From assembly GCF_000002425.4 (NCBI RefSeq), contig NC_037254.1:13151756-13215755 (forward strand): 64,000 bases of DNA. Direction: 5' to 3'. The notes under the pieces were generated by a model that saw nothing but the letters and a program-made list of their open reading frames with translations, did no database searches and was not told where the DNA came from. Position numbers and translations under genes: made by a program. Source of the DNA: Physcomitrium patens. Its lineage: Eukaryota; Streptophyta; Bryopsida; Funariales; Funariaceae. Below, in pieces: positions 34,290 through 47,489 of this stretch. Every line of letters starts with the position of its first letter. Position 1 is the first letter of the stretch.

Positions 34290-36228
34290 GGCAAAAAAAC
34301 TCATATGAAAACATCAAGATGTCTTTCTAATCAACCTACTTAGTGGCATACATTCTGATTGAGGTGCCTCCTTTCAAATAGAACTATTTTCTAGAGCCAA
34401 ACCTACAAGTTGAATAATTTATTGCCTAACACCAAAAGAACTTGAAGATCTACAAAAGATACAAGAAAAATTCTTGAAAAAAGACCTCATTCAAAAAAGC
34501 ACATCACTATAGGGAGCACCTATATTCTTTACACCCAAGAAAGTTGGTGGACTTTGCCTTTGTATCGACTATCGAGGCCTTTATAAGTAGACTATTAAAA
34601 ATACATATTCACTTCCATGCATGGATAATCTTTTTTACCAACTTTGAGATATAACCATCTTTAGTAAATTAGGTCTTTGAAGTAGCTATTGGCAAACACC
34701 TATTGAAAAAGAGGATGTAGAAAAGATAGCATTTCATATGTACTATGGACATTTTGAATGGCTGATTTTATCCTTTGGCCTTACCAATGCTCCAGCCTTT
34801 TTCATGGGTTAGATGAATAGATTGTTTTAAGACCTTTTGAACAAGTATGTAGTTGTCTTCATTGATGATATCTTTATATATAATAAAATCCTTGAAAATC
34901 ATGAGCAAAACCTATGAAAAGTATTGTGTCTACTATAAGAGAGTCGCTTTTAATATAAGTAATCAAAATGTAAATTTTGGAAGTTGAAAGTCACCTTTTT
35001 GGGACATGTCGTGTCCTCTAAAGGCATACATATAAAGCAAGATAAGGTGAAAGTAGTAGAAGATTGGCCAACCACTAAAGATTCTTCTAAAGTTCACTCA
35101 TTTTTAGGCCTTGTTAGATACTATGGCTATTTTGTTCGATGATTTGCTCACATTACTACCTCATTGATAAATCTATTGGAAAAAAGTATCCCATTTGAAT
35201 AAAAACTAGAACAATAAAGTACTTTTGATAAGTTGAAAGAGATACTCATTATTGCTCTAATATTGCAACTATATGATCCTACTCTTCTTTATATGCTTGA
35301 CATTGATGCTTCCAACTTTACTATTAGAGTGGTCCTTCAACAAGACTTTATTAGGAGTCTTCAATCTATGGCATATAAATCATGCAAGCTCAAAAGAACA
35401 GAGTATAATTACTCTATACATAATCGAGAGCAATTAGCAATTATACATACTACAAAGATGTAACAATACTATCTATTGGAGAAGCCAATAGTTATTTCAA
35501 CTAACCATTGATCCTTGCTACATAATTTGAATCTAAAAAATATGAAATTGTAGTATCATTGTTGAAAAAAATTATTGCAGCTTTTTGATATCCAACTTGA
35601 ATATAAATAAGGGAGACAACATATTGTGCCAAACAGCTTAGCATGGAGACTAGACTTAAAGGATGAATCAAGAGACAAAGTAGAAGTTGCTACCATTAGT
35701 AGTGTCATTTGAGATCTAACCAAAGAGGTAAAATGTAAGCAAGCTATGCATTGAGATGCTTATTTCAAGATAATTAGGAATTATCTGAAAGTGGATAATA
35801 TACAATATCAGGATTACACTCTTAGTGATGGCTTATTCTATTTCAAGAAATAAATTTATGTATCCAATAATACTAAACTTTAGACACTTATACTTCAAGA
35901 CGGACATGACATCCCAATATCTAGACATTTGAGACAAAAAAGACTCTAGAATGGATCTCAATGACTCTAGAATGAATCTCAAGGATTTTGGATAGGTTTA
36001 GATCATGATGTTCGAGCCTTGGTATGCTCTTGCGAGTCATGTTAATGTAATAAAATATGGAACCTAGCATCTCTTAGACTATTGTAGGTAATTTTGTTAC
36101 CTACAGTATATTGGAAGCAAGTGACTAGGGATTTCATTACATGTTTGCCATAGATACCTCATAATCATATTGCAGTTGCCATCTTTGTGGATCAACTCTC
36201 AAAGCAACTTCACTTAGCTACGGTGCAG
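34290..36228 (+). pseudogene. Element E RT, RNase H and integrase start
   Basis: The RT holds a decayed APIFFTPKKVGGLCLCIDYR block, GHFEWLILSFGLTNAPAFF and the active-site line YVVVFIDDIFIYNK with an intact IDD. FLGHVVSSKGIHIKQDKV, the connection FLGLVRYYGYFVR and RNase H (YMLDIDASNFTIRVVLQQ, YSIHNREQLAII) follow. Integrase begins about 35740 and reaches FVDQLSKQLHLATVQC, where LTR G cuts in. A 21-bp tandem duplication (gactctagaat units, about 35943-35985) disturbs the zinc-binding region. Confidence 0.75.
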
Positions 36229-36751
36229 TGTTGTAATATAACATGACTAATAAATGAAAGGAATGAAGAATCTATTATAATATAGAAGATCTTACTTCAA
36301 ATATTGTAACAAATTATCTTAATAAATAGACAATAGTCCAAAAGAAAGTAGAATTAAAGGTTTAAATACTACCTTTTTATAAAGTAGGCTTCTAATTACT
36401 TTGTAAGGCCACAAATAAGACAAAATAAAGTAGATTAAAAAAATAAAGAATATGAACATATATAGGAAGAAATTAGAAATTGATTGGAATAAAAATTAAT
36501 TCAAAAGAACAAAATTTGATATCCAAAGAAGACTAGTTATCAATCTAGGTCGAAATCAGATCCTAAGGTACAAAATTAAGCACTTATGGCAACTCAAGGG
36601 TTCTTTTGGATATTAGAAAGTGAGGTTTGAGAATAGACTTGATAAAAATTTTTTAAAAATTAATTTAGAGGAAATTGAATGTGTAACAAATTTGTAAGAG
36701 TTTTGCAAAGTTAGAGTTGTTATAGGTGACTTTGAAATTTGTAAAATAAAT
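36229..36751 (+). mobile_element. Family-D LTR G, left part
   Basis: It begins tgttgtaatataacatgact and follows, in the opposite orientation, the first 510 bp or so of the 15830-17771 copy. It interrupts element E's integrase at CATVQC-like sequence and is itself cut by element H at 36752. Its right part is 52720-53185. Confidence 0.65.
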
Positions 36752-36962
36752 TGGTAGTCAAAGAATAGAATATGTGTTGAATTAAGATGAAAGTAGTAAG
36801 CCTTGGTGTTTTACAGTTTGATAATTGATTTTAGATAGCTAGAGTACAATCAATTGTGACACTAACAGATCGAATTCATATAACCAATCTTTCCTTGTAT
36901 TCGAATCTACCTCTATTAGTTCAATTGCTTTGGTATATTGAAGCTTGAACACAATAAGAACA
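36752..36962 (+). repeat. 5' LTR of element H
   Basis: It starts tggtagtcaaagaat and ends ataagaaca. It pairs almost base for base with 52509-52719. Confidence 0.75.
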
Positions 36963-36968
36963 ATATTT

Positions 36969-36984
36969 TGGCACTACTGTCGAG
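36969..36984 (+). promoter_or_regulatory. Primer binding site of element H, Asp type
   Basis: The sequence tggcactactgtcgag resembles the plant tRNA-Asp site tggcgccgttgccggg, with differences mainly at CG and CC positions, as expected from methylated-cytosine decay. Confidence 0.55.
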
Positions 36985-37208
36985 AGAATGATAACAACAT
37001 GAAATGTTAGAAATTGATTGTATGAAAAGAATGAAAGATTATGAGTGATAATCATGAAGGAGAAGATTACCAAAGAATTAATTGACAAGCGAAAGAAAGA
37101 CAAAAGTAAATACGCATAAAAAATCTCCCACATGAACAATAAAAAGGAATTATAGGTCCAAGTAAAATCAAAAGAAGAAAAATTCAAATTCAAATAGTAA
37201 AGAAACTA

Positions 37209-39053
37209 GTGATAACACCAATGGCCACGGGATTGCCAGAAATACCAATTGCAATACAAATGGGAGCAATAGGAGACCAAACTACAAGTGTGGTACTATT
37301 ACCTATTTTTAGTGGTTGGCCGAGCTCTAATATCGATCACTATATATCTCAATTCTTGACAGGTTGTATGGCTAATAATAGTAAAACTAAAGATATTTGA
37401 TTGAGATGGTTGTCAACAACTTTAAAAGATACAACTTTTGAATGGTATAATCAAAAACCAATGGATAGATTTTTCCATTGGGAGGCCTTGAAAAATGCCT
37501 TCCTAACCCATTTTAGACCAATTGGATTTGAAGATCAACTTAGAGAAAGTTTTATGAATTGCAGGATATTTGTGGAGGAATCAATGGAGTCCTATTATGG
37601 CCAGATCATGGATATACTTCATAAATGGACAAATAATCAAATGCCAAAGGTATTTATATTATCCATATTAATCAATGGTTTGCATCTACCAAAATTTAAA
37701 ATGTTTATAAAAGAGGCTCAATCAGCTATGATAGAGGCATCATTGGCACGAGCAAAGGTGTGGGAAGAATGTCATTATGACCAATTGTTAACAATGGGGG
37801 CCAAGATGATTCCAAGTTCAGGAAGCCAACAAATACAATCAAAAAATGTATCGATGGATAATTATCCACAAATGGTTGCATCCAACATGAAGAATATTAT
37901 ATTGCAAAAACCAATTAATACTACACCACTCTAAGCAATAGTGCCAATAACAATGACACCTTATTGTACATTGCCAACCTATCAACAACCAAAGTTGCTC
38001 ACAAATGTGACCGTTAAAGATCCAAATGAAGCCTTCTTATTAAATCTAACAAATAAGATGGAAGAATTGGCCGTGAATTTGGTTAAAGACAAGGAGAAAT
38101 GACATAAGCCTTTTCATACGAGACCTAATGTATGGTATAATAATTGTAAGGGATAAGGTCATTTTGATATGGAATATCCTTCACCCAGACAAACAGGTGT
38201 TCAATGTATATTTTGAAGAAGAAAGTACCCTATCCAAAATTGCTAGCATTTACAAGGCAACAACAATTCAGTAATCAGACCATGATCCCACTGACTCAAT
38301 GGGAAGTCAATCAAGTTCAAACGGAAAATATGTATTCATGGAATGGAAATCGATCTAATCGACAAAATTGAACATTCAATAACTTTCAAAGTTTCAATTT
38401 TAATCAGAGGTCTACATCAAACTCCTAGAACTATGGAAAGGAGCAGCAGAGGTATCAACAATATGCTCCACTGGCATCATCGAACCAAGTACCTTCCATA
38501 CAAACAGGACAGCGAAGATCATTTTTTAACCCTATATGGAACAAGTTTAGTAGGTATATTTCGGTGGAGATACCCAATATGATGGATGGAGGTGCAAGAA
38601 GACCACTTCATTATTTCCGTTGCAGACATATTGATCATTATGCCAGTGAATGTAACAATTCCAGAGCCATTGATGATTATGCACCAATGTGTATGAATTG
38701 CAAGTAGTCGGGACATACTTATCAGCAATGTAATGCTCCGTTCAATTTCAATAATCAAGATCAATAGATCCAAAGCCAAGAATAAATGGAGAAGATAAAT
38801 CAATGTCCTCAAGATTCTTTGATAAATTGAGTGGAATGTATCCAAGCCATTCTTACCAAGAGTCAAAAAAAGGGAAAAGGACCAATTCAACATTTGGATG
38901 ATCCTCAAGCCAAGGACCAATTGGACCCAATTACGAGGATATCCAATCCATGTCTTGAAATGGGCCCCTTACTCAGTATAAGACCTGAATCAATTGTGCA
39001 TCCTAATAAGATACCAATTACTGAGGCTTTGGTTCCGTTTCAAGCTGTTCCGT
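37209..39053 (+). pseudogene. Element H gag with two zinc knuckles
   Basis: Frames 37209-37400 and 37401-37934 carry capsid lines such as LPIFSGWPSSNIDHYISQFL, MRWLSTTLKDTTFEWYNQ and ALKNAFLTHFRPIGF. Between 38610 and 38740 lie two knuckles: a decayed one (CRHIDHYASEC) and a CX2CX4HX4C form (CMNCK, a stop, SGHTYQQC). A stop between the two capsid frames and several in the tail break it. Element F enters at the end. Confidence 0.7.
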
Positions 39054-40432
39054 TGTCATGTTATAACACATCTATATGATGAAAATATAAATGAAGAAGA
39101 TTTATTAATATTTAGTCATCTTGGATATTAGAAGCGGCGGCCAATTCCAGTGCAAATATTGAGAGGCCAGGTTCAGTCACCCTGTTACAAACAGCCAGGG
39201 CATACTCACGAATAATAAAATGCTCCGTTTGATTCCAATAATGGGAGTCAGCAGGAAGGGAAAGAATCAATTCAACGTCGGGTGAGCTTGGTTCGAAGAG
39301 CCAATTGGATCCAATTTCAAAAGACATCTAATCCAGGTCCTATTACGGGCCTCTTACCTAGTATGAGACTTAACTTGGTTGGGCAACCGAATGCGGTCCA
39401 ATTACGGGGCTTCGATTTGATTTTAGGCTGTTTTATTCTTTGTGCCGTTTTGGGAACGTCTTTTCTATAAAAAGATCTCTTAAAGGTAAAAATGGGGGGG
39501 AGAAAGCGGAGGTCAACTATTCCAATTCAGGGAGTTCAAGGTAGAAGAATAGAATCTTCTCAGGATAAAAGGGGAGGGTAGGTTAAGAAATGGATTTTTT
39601 GAGAATCGGGGTTTTAGGTCGGAGAGCTAGCTTCATGCTTTCGAAAAAAGACAGAGAATTGGGGTTTTTTTTTTTATATATATATAGGGTTTTGGAGAGA
39701 CTGAAAGGAAGGTTGTTGAAAGTCAGTGTTATATTGGTGAACTGGATTTTTTCGTAAGAGAGGAAAGGCTGGTACTCTTGATTATTGATGGAATGGGAGA
39801 TACTTCTATGGTTGAAATTCAGAGTTATTTAGAAGGTTGAGTATGCTGAATGCATACGTGGTTGTGTTAATCTGACTATACGGATAGAGGATATCTGCCA
39901 ACAGTTTAAAGAGGTATTGGAAGTTAGCAAATTGCGATTTATTTAGGATTTTTATGATAACTGGGGATCTACCGACAAGGATAAGAGGAATATCGGCAAG
40001 CGGCCAAGGAACATTGGTGCGGATTGCAGCATAGCCTCACAATCTATAAGCGGGGTTGAATTGGAACTTCTTGAGCATTTGAAAGGGCTTGCAGAGATAC
40101 TAGCGATAAATGTTTCACAACAAGTCAGAAGGACAGATTGAGGATCACAGCTAGTCAAAGTTCACGGTCTAGGATTAAGGTAATTAACGATAAAGATAAA
40201 ATAAAAAATATAAAATAAATAAAATAAAATAAAAATAACAAAAGAAATTGAAGTTATATAGGGTCTCTAGGCATTTTATATTGGAATTAAGCTTTTACAT
40301 TGCAATCCAATATAGATTGTATTTGGATAGTCAAAAACCCGATAGACTACTTGAGTACTAACAAAATACCATACTACCTCCTATAGTCAGACGCCCGACA
40401 TATTTTCAAGCAAGATAGCACATAATACGACA
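39054..40432 (+). repeat. 5' LTR of element F
   Basis: It begins tgtcatgttataaca and ends cataatacgaca. A TATA-like run lies near 39670-39686. Compared with 46412-47484 it carries an extra stretch of roughly 306 bp near 40107-40412. Confidence 0.85.
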
Positions 40433-40436
40433 TAAG

Positions 40437-40452
40437 TGGTGAACCCGACGTG
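40437..40452 (+). promoter_or_regulatory. Primer binding site of element F, tRNA not identified
   Basis: The sequence tggtgaacccgacgtg starts with TGG four bases after the LTR, as expected for the complement of a tRNA 3' CCA end. It is neither the initiator-Met site nor the Asp site. I cannot name the tRNA with confidence. Confidence 0.55.
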
Positions 40453-40585
40453 AAAGCTTGAGGTGGAAGGTATTAGATTTCGTTTGATTTTATTTTTATT
40501 TTTATAGAGAACGAAAATAAAAATTTTGAAGGATCTTTGGGAGGAGTTTCTGGTGAGGGTTCTTCTAAAGGACAAGGTATACACA

Positions 40586-42207
40586 TGGATCCATCTATTG
40601 CTAGTATGTTTCAAGCCTTCTCATTATCAATGTAACAATAGCTAAGCAATGATCGAAAAGAAGCTTAGGCAACCAAAGCATTGCATGCAGTGGTCAATAA
40701 AATTGATTAATTTGATGGAAGGAATATTTGAAGGTATTTAAGATGTTATGTTCGTGAAATGGAATTAAATCAGGTTTCTGAGAAGAAAATGGTTGAATTA
40801 TTTGGACTTGCCACGATACCGGAAATAAGAGACCATATTACATTGATTATGGAACATTATGAGAATTCATGGGAGGTTTTTTTACATGCATTGAAAGACG
40901 AATATTTCTTGGAAGATGTTGATCGCGTTACTAAGAAGCTATTTCTAGAATGGATTGAACAGCCTAATAAGAATTTGCAAGCAACAGAGCTACTAAGGAA
41001 ATTTGAGAGGTAGTACTCTCAATTATCGAAGGTAGAAAAATTGACATTCGAGCCGAACAAAGTTGATCTATTTCTTCAAGCTGTTGATAGAGAATTGCAA
41101 GGAAAATTGGAACTCCTTCTTGAAGACAAAGAAGAAGATGAAGGATTGACAACAAAGTGAAAGAACATTGAAGATGCGATGGAGTTGCTTGCAAAAAAAA
41201 AAAAAAGGAAGGATAGGAGCAATATTCCAAAAATAATACAAGCACCCAAAGCTCCAGTACATACAACACCACCAACAATGCCTACAGTTCAACCTTCGAC
41301 ATCCTTATCAAAGAAAGCAGATATGGGGATGGAAGAAATTATACGAGGAATGGAAGATCTTCAAATCAAATTAGCAAGACTTGAAGAGAATACTTCTACA
41401 AATAATTTGAAGAATGTTTCAAAACAAGGATATGTACAAAGATGCATTTGGTGTGATGACACTTCACACACTAAGAAAGATTGCAATGAATTTAATAATA
41501 TGATATGGCAAGGAATTATTTGCTTGAAAGATGGAAAGATAGCATTAAAAGATAGGGAGGATCTTCTTCAAACCAATTTTGGCAAAGAAGGAATGAAAGC
41601 ATTGGTTCAAGATTACTTAAAAGAGCATGAAACAGCAGCACGAGAAAGTGCAAGTTATGTTGCTAGAGTAGATGATGACCTTGGTGGAAGTACGAAAACT
41701 AGTGAGTTTTGGGCTTCTGCCATTTCTACAATGCAAGAAGGGAAATTACCTCAAGAAATATTATTGAGGACTGCAGCTACAATACGAGGTGCAACAGGTT
41801 GGGAGGATCTTGTTGAGTCTCTTTCAATTCATGCATATATTGCTAAGAGCCAACATAAAGCTTTGATGGAAGAAAAGAGACGAGAAAATTTTGATGATAC
41901 GACAGAAGGAAATTCTTCTAAGAGGCAAACTCGAGGAGACAAGGCTCGGGAGGCAGCTTCACAAGAATTGCCTGTAAAGGATACCTCAATATCATTGGAA
42001 GAAAAAATAAGGGAGATAAAAGATAAGTGCAAATCAATTGCTTATAAGCTACTTTCTGACATTGAAGCGGCAATAAATTTGAAAGGGGTATTAGAAGAAC
42101 GTATATTAAATATTAAGGTGGAATTCACATTGAAAGAAGTTTTGAAAATTGCAAAGAAGGAGTTTCATGATGTTATCATTGACAGCATTAAACAAAGATG
42201 TAATTAA
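40586..42207 (+). pseudogene. Element F gag
   Basis: Capsid-like sequence (NRLFGLATIPE-type fold line MVELFGLATIPEIRDHI, 40759-41013) is followed, after two stops, by a 342-codon frame (41179-42207). That frame holds a Lys-rich stretch, a CX2CX4HX4C knuckle (CIWCDDTSHTKKDC, about 41450-41490) and a long charged helical tail (SLEEKIREIKDKCKSIAYKL). The N-terminal 170 bp contain stops or a frameshift. The knuckle is intact, unlike those of A1, B and E. Confidence 0.75.
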
Positions 42208-43449
42208 TGGGCAAAACTCGAATGAGTCATGCTATTGATGCAAGAATATATAAAGATGAAGAAGAGCTTGATATTGGTTACAAGCAACCAACAAATAAAA
42301 AGAATGGATATAATCAACGAGTACGTTTCAAAGATTATAGTGATAAGGAAATGGAAACTTTGAACCATTATATTCGAAAGCATTGGACAAGGACAACTAC
42401 TGAGATATTCGTGAAAGTATGAGATATAGAAGACTCAATTGTTACTTTAGTCGACCATGGTTCTAAAATAAATCTTATGTCTAAAGATCTTTATAAGAAG
42501 CAAAAATGGCCAATTGATATAGAATATGGATGGGCAATACGAGCAGCTAATAACACATGGGCAAATTATATGGAGCTTGTCTAGATGTCAAAATTTGGAT
42601 TGAGGATGTTGCGATGGAGCAACATTTCTTTGTTCAAGGTACAACGTCTTATCCGTTGATTTTAGGAAAACCTTATATTATGGCAACACGGATGGAAACA
42701 AAAGTACTTAACAATAGTTCTGCTTATACAAGGGTACATAGCGAAGATGGGAGGAAAGTTGTACAATTTCTAACAATACCTCCTAACCATAAATGGAATC
42801 GAGATAGGTTGAGGGAGAAACCATTGCCAAAGATTGTTGAAGGATTTAAGGATTTTGGAGAGGTACCACTATAAAGTGAGATTATGGAGGTATAAAAGAG
42901 GAGGTACTCTCACAAGATGAAGGTACCTTTGCTGCGAGTTTTATTGATATTTTGGAGAATAGAAATATTATGTATAAGAAAGTTGATGATTTTAAAAGAA
43001 AAGAAAGAAAAAGATTATATAATATTGAAGAAGAATTATGCAAGTTAGGTACATTGCAAGATGATGAGAGGATTTTAGATATTTATGAAGAAAATGGACT
43101 GGAAGATTCATTGGAATTGATTACATCTATTGGATTAGGGGATAATGATAAGATTGTTGCGATTCATTCAAGAGAGGTTTATACCATACTTGAATCTTTT
43201 CAAGCACCAGAAGTCACTGTAGAGACGAGATATAAAACGGCAGATAAGAAGGTAAAGCCTGTTGCCGGACCATTATCAAAAGATTCTAAGGAACAAATGG
43301 GAGAAGCATCAAAAGAAGCAAGTTTAAGAGATCCAATGAGTATTGGACATCAGTTTACTAAAGAGACTTTTGAAGAATTGAAGATTGATTCTGATGGTTT
43401 TTTATTGCTGGAGGAAATTACTTGCTTCAAAAAGATGTTGGCTAAATAA
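42207..43449 (+). pseudogene. Element F protease and linker
   Basis: The retropepsin line SIVTLVDHGSKINLMSKDL (about 42435-42490) has D-H-G in place of D-S/T-G. PLILGKPYIMATRME, the usual C-terminal block, follows in the frame 42557-42874. A linker frame (42952-43449) with acidic, helical sequence leads to the RT. Two short gaps with stops separate the frames. Confidence 0.65.
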
Positions 43450-43499
43450 GGTAGATCATTTGCCTTCGAATCTTATGAAATTGGATGTGTGGATTTGAA

Positions 43500-45021
43500 T
43501 ATTATAACACCTATGGTTATCTTCACTGTATCGCATGTATCTTGGAATCTAAGACCAATTCCAGTACCGAGGGCACATTTACCTAAATTGGTGGAACTAT
43601 TAAAAAAAAAGATGAAGATGAAAATATTGGAACCCTGATTTGTGCAGTATTCTAGTCAATGGTTTACGGTACCTAAGAAGAATGGGTCACTACGGTTTAT
43701 TCAAGATATGCAACCGGTGAATGTAGTAACTATCAGGAATGCAGGAATTGGACCTATTGTGGATGAATTTGCTGAGGTGTTTGCAGGAAGGGCGATCTAT
43801 TCAATGGATGACTTGTATTCAGGTTATAATCAATTTCAACTTGTCGAAGGAAGTAGAGATATGACAACGATGAGGACACCACTTGGATTGGTTAGAATGT
43901 GCACTCTTCTTCAAGGTGCGACCAACTCAGTTGCGCATATGATGAATAGAATAAATAAGGTATTGAGAGATTTTATTCTAGAGAAGACTATGCCTTTTTT
44001 GGATGATGTTCCTATAAAAGAGTGCAGAGAAGGAGACAAAGATGAAACTTTATATAAGAAGGGATGTCGCAAATATGTTGTTGATCATATACAAGATTGT
44101 GAAAAGATTTTAACTCAGCTTGGAGAAGTTCATCTTATATTATCGGATATGAAGTTCGTATTTGGAGTACAAGAGGTTGTGATTGTTGGAAATTTATGTG
44201 GATCTTACAGAAGAAAACCAGATCCGACTAAAGTTGATGCAATTGGAAGGATGAAAGAGGATTATGATTCTTTAACAGAGGTTCACAGGTTTTTAGGTGC
44301 ATGTATATTTTATCGAATCTGGATCCTTTATTATACTCACATAGCGGATCCATTATATGAACTGTTACGCAAGCGCTACCAATTTAAATGGGAAGAAAGG
44401 CATATTCAAGCAATGCAAAGATTGAAGAAATTATTGATGTCACCTCCAATATTGAGGAAGATTGATTATAAGTGCAATAGACTAGTGATTCTTACTGTGG
44501 ACACTAGTCCAATTGCCATTGGATGGGCTGTGGGTCAAGATGATTCAAGTGGAAATAGATTTGCAGTTTGATTTGGAGCTAAAGTTTTAAGTATTCGTCA
44601 GCGTACATATTCGCAAGTCAAAAGAGAACTTTAAGGAGTTGTTTCGACTATGAAAGCTAAAAAGTACTATTTGATTGGGGCAGTAGTAGTAATTGAAACA
44701 GATTACTTGCCATTGCTTGGAATGATTACTAACTGTTCAACGCCAGATATTGCAATGTTGAGATGGATTGCTTATATTAAGTCACTAAATCCAAAATTTA
44801 AGCATGTTATGGAGAAGGACAATTTAATAGTAGACATGCTATCTCGAGTAAGATATGAGATGGAGGACAAAATGGTTGAAGGCATTGATGATGTTGGATT
44901 GAAATTCTATTCAATATCAAATCTCAACAAAGAAGACAAGCTATTTCTTGAAGAATCTAATGAAGGAGAATTATTGGATATTGGTCATTACTTGAATACC
45001 TTGACTAAGCAGGGGAATTGA
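43500..45021 (+). pseudogene. Element F reverse transcriptase and RNase H
   Basis: After RPIPVPRAHLPKLVELLK come the RT blocks SQWFTVPKKNGSLRFIQDMQ, SMDDLYSGYNQFQL, TMRTPLGLVRMCTL and the active-site line TMPFLDDVPIKE, where FLDD replaces YxDD with both Asp kept. FLGACIFYRIWILYY forms the connection. RNase H carries VILTVDTSPIAIGWAVGQ and, after two stops, ETDYLPLLGMI. The long uninterrupted frame (43642-44571, 309 codons) sets F apart from the other elements here. The FLDDxPxKG style of active site is known from a distinct gypsy group. Confidence 0.8.
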
Positions 45022-45066
45022 TCTACAAAAAAATTCAAACAAATAAGAAAAAAAGCATATGGATTT

Positions 45067-46323
45067 TTGCTTCGAGATGGATTCTTATGGAAGAGACCGA
45101 AGAAAGGAATTGGGATGCCACAACAAGTGATAGGCAAAAAAGAAGAAAAACTAAAATTATTAAAGGAGTTTCATGATAGTTTACAGGCAGGGCATAGAGG
45201 AATCTGGGCTACTTTTGCTAAACTCAAGGAACGATATTGGTGGAAAAATATGTATCGAGATGTGCTCTCATTTGTAGAGTTATGTGAAATCTGTCAATCG
45301 TATTCTAATATCCGACATCGAGATGGTCTTCATCCTATATATCCTCTGGCTATTTATTTTAAATAGGTTGTTGATTTGGTTATTATGCCAGTTGGATTAT
45401 GGTAGATGAGATATTTGGTCTTAGTTCGTGAAGATTTATCAAATCAAGTAGAAGAAAGAGCATTGAGGACAAAATCTACAGAGGAGATTTGTAGGTTTTT
45501 GCTTGAAGATGTCATTTGCCGCTACGGATGTGTAGGAAAAATCACTGCAGATCATGGAGAATTATATGCACAAGAAGCTCGTATGTTCTTTGAAAGATGT
45601 GGAGTTAAACTATCACTGACTACTGCTTATAATCCGAAAGGGAATGCAAAAAGCGAATGTGGTCACCTATCGATTGTGAAAGCATTAATTAAAGCTTATA
45701 ATGGGAAAGTTAGAGAGTGGCCACGGCTTTGGTCATTTGCATTATGGGTTGATTGAACAACACATAGTTCGGTGACAAGATATATGCCAGTAGAACTTAT
45801 GACAAGTCAAAAACTAATTATGCCGATTAAAGAAAGGGTAATTACTTAGAGTATACTACCATGGGAAGATGGATTGACAAGAGAAGAACTTCTAGCTATT
45901 AGGATTTGATAATTGGAGCAAAGATCGGAAGATGTGCAGATAGTATTGGAAAGGTTAAAAAGAACAAGGTTACAAAACAAGGCGCGATTCGATAAGCAAC
46001 ATCGATTGAGATCTAAAGCAATTGAAGAAGGTGATTGGGTACTTGTTTATGATAGTAGTGTGGACAACCAATATAGCACTTTACAGAAGTTTTCAAAATA
46101 TTGGTTTAGAGCGTATGTGGTAACAACTGTTCATGATAATGCGACTTACTCATTGCGGGAGTTAGATGGCACAAGATTAAAAATACCAATTATAGGGAAG
46201 AGAGTGAAATTATTTAAACAAAGATATGCAGAAATAAATATAGAAGACCTTAATGAAGACATAGATATTCTGCAGTGGGAAGATGAAATTGATTGGATAG
46301 CAGAGACGATGAAGATAGACTAG
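45067..46323 (+). pseudogene. Element F integrase
   Basis: The zinc-binding region keeps its His and Cys (FHDSLQAGHRGI and CEICQSYSN). The core shows the first Asp in VVDLVIMPVG, the second in KITADHGELYAQEA and the Glu in NPKGNAKSECGH. A 136-codon C-terminal frame (45913-46323) includes RFDKQHRLRSKAIEEGDWVL. All three catalytic residues are present; four stops interrupt the frame, near 45365, 45404, 45755 and 45850. Confidence 0.8.
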
Positions 46324-46411
46324 ACGAAGATTTAGAAAACATATTATGAATCAAACGACAACTACATTAATTGGTGCATACCGAAGGATGCACTGGTTCA
46401 GAGGGGGTGGA

Positions 46412-47484
46412 TGTCGTGTTGTAACACGTCTATATGATGAAAATATAAATGAAGAAGATTTATTAATATTTAGTCACCTTGGATGTTAGAAGCGACGGCC
46501 AATTTTAGTGCAAATATTGAGAGGTCAGGTTCAGTCACCCCGTTATAGTCAGCCGGGGCATACTCACTAATAACGAAATGCTCCATTCGATTCCAGTAAC
46601 GGGAGTCAGCAGAAAAGGAAAGAACCAATTCAATGTCGGGTGAGCCTGGTTCGAAGAGCCAATTGGATCCAATTTCAAAAGACATCTAATTCAGGTCCTA
46701 TTATGGGCCTCTTATCTAGTATGAGACCTGACTTGGTTGGGCAACCCAATGCGGTCCAATTACGGGGCTTCGATTTGATTTCTGGCTATTCTGTTCTTTG
46801 TGCCGTTCTGAGAACGTCCTTTCTGTAAAAAGATCTCTTAAAGGCGAAAATGGAAGGGAGAAAGCGGGGGTTGACTATTCCAATTTGGGGAGTCCAAGGC
46901 AGAAGAATAGGATCTTCTCAGGATAAAAGGAGAGGATAGGTTAAGAAATGGATTTTTTGAGAATCGGGGTTTTAGGTCGGAGAGCTAACTTTATGCTTTC
47001 GAAAAAAGATAGAGAATTGGGATTTTTTTTTTTAATATATATAGGATTTTGGAGAGACTGAGAAGAAGGTTGCTAAAAGTCAGTGTTATATTGGTGAACT
47101 AGATTTTTTCATAAGAGAAGAAAGGCTGGTACTCTTAATTATTGATGGAATGGGAGATACTTCTGTGGTTGAAATTCAGAGTTGTCTAGAAGGTTGAGTA
47201 TGCTGAATGCATGCATGGTTGTGTTAATCTGATTGTACGGATAGAAGATATCTGCCAACAGTTTAAAGAGGTATTGGGAGTTGACAAATTGGAATTTTTT
47301 TAGGGTTTCTATGATAACTGAGAATTTATCGACAAGGATAAGAGGAATATGGGTAAGCAGCCAAGGGACATCGATGCGGATTGTAGCATAGCCTCACAAT
47401 CTGTAAGCGGGGTTGTATTGGAACTTCTTGAGCATTCGAAAGGGCTTGCAGAGACACTAGCAATAGATAGCACGTAATATGACA
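46412..47484 (+). repeat. 3' LTR of element F
   Basis: It begins tgtcgtgttgtaacacg and ends cgtaatatgaca. It pairs with the 5' LTR apart from the 306-bp internal loss. Confidence 0.85.
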
Positions 47485-47489
47485 CCGTT

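Larger units (their letters stand above)
39054..47484 (+). mobile_element. LTR retrotransposon F (Ty3/gypsy), innermost and best preserved
   Basis: LTRs at 39054-40432 and 46412-47484 flank gag, protease, RT, RNase H and integrase. A 4-bp duplication ccgt (39050-39053 and 47485-47488) marks the insertion into H. The reading frames are long and few stops occur, fitting the youngest level of the nest. The 3' LTR lacks about 306 bp present in the 5' LTR. No chromodomain is clear. LTR ends (TGTCGTGTTGTAACA) resemble those of family D, so F and D may be related. Confidence 0.85.

Noticed and set aside
38519..38920. Minus-strand open frame of 133 codons
   Set aside because: It is antisense to the zinc-knuckle part of H gag, whose Cys and His pattern is visible on the plus strand.
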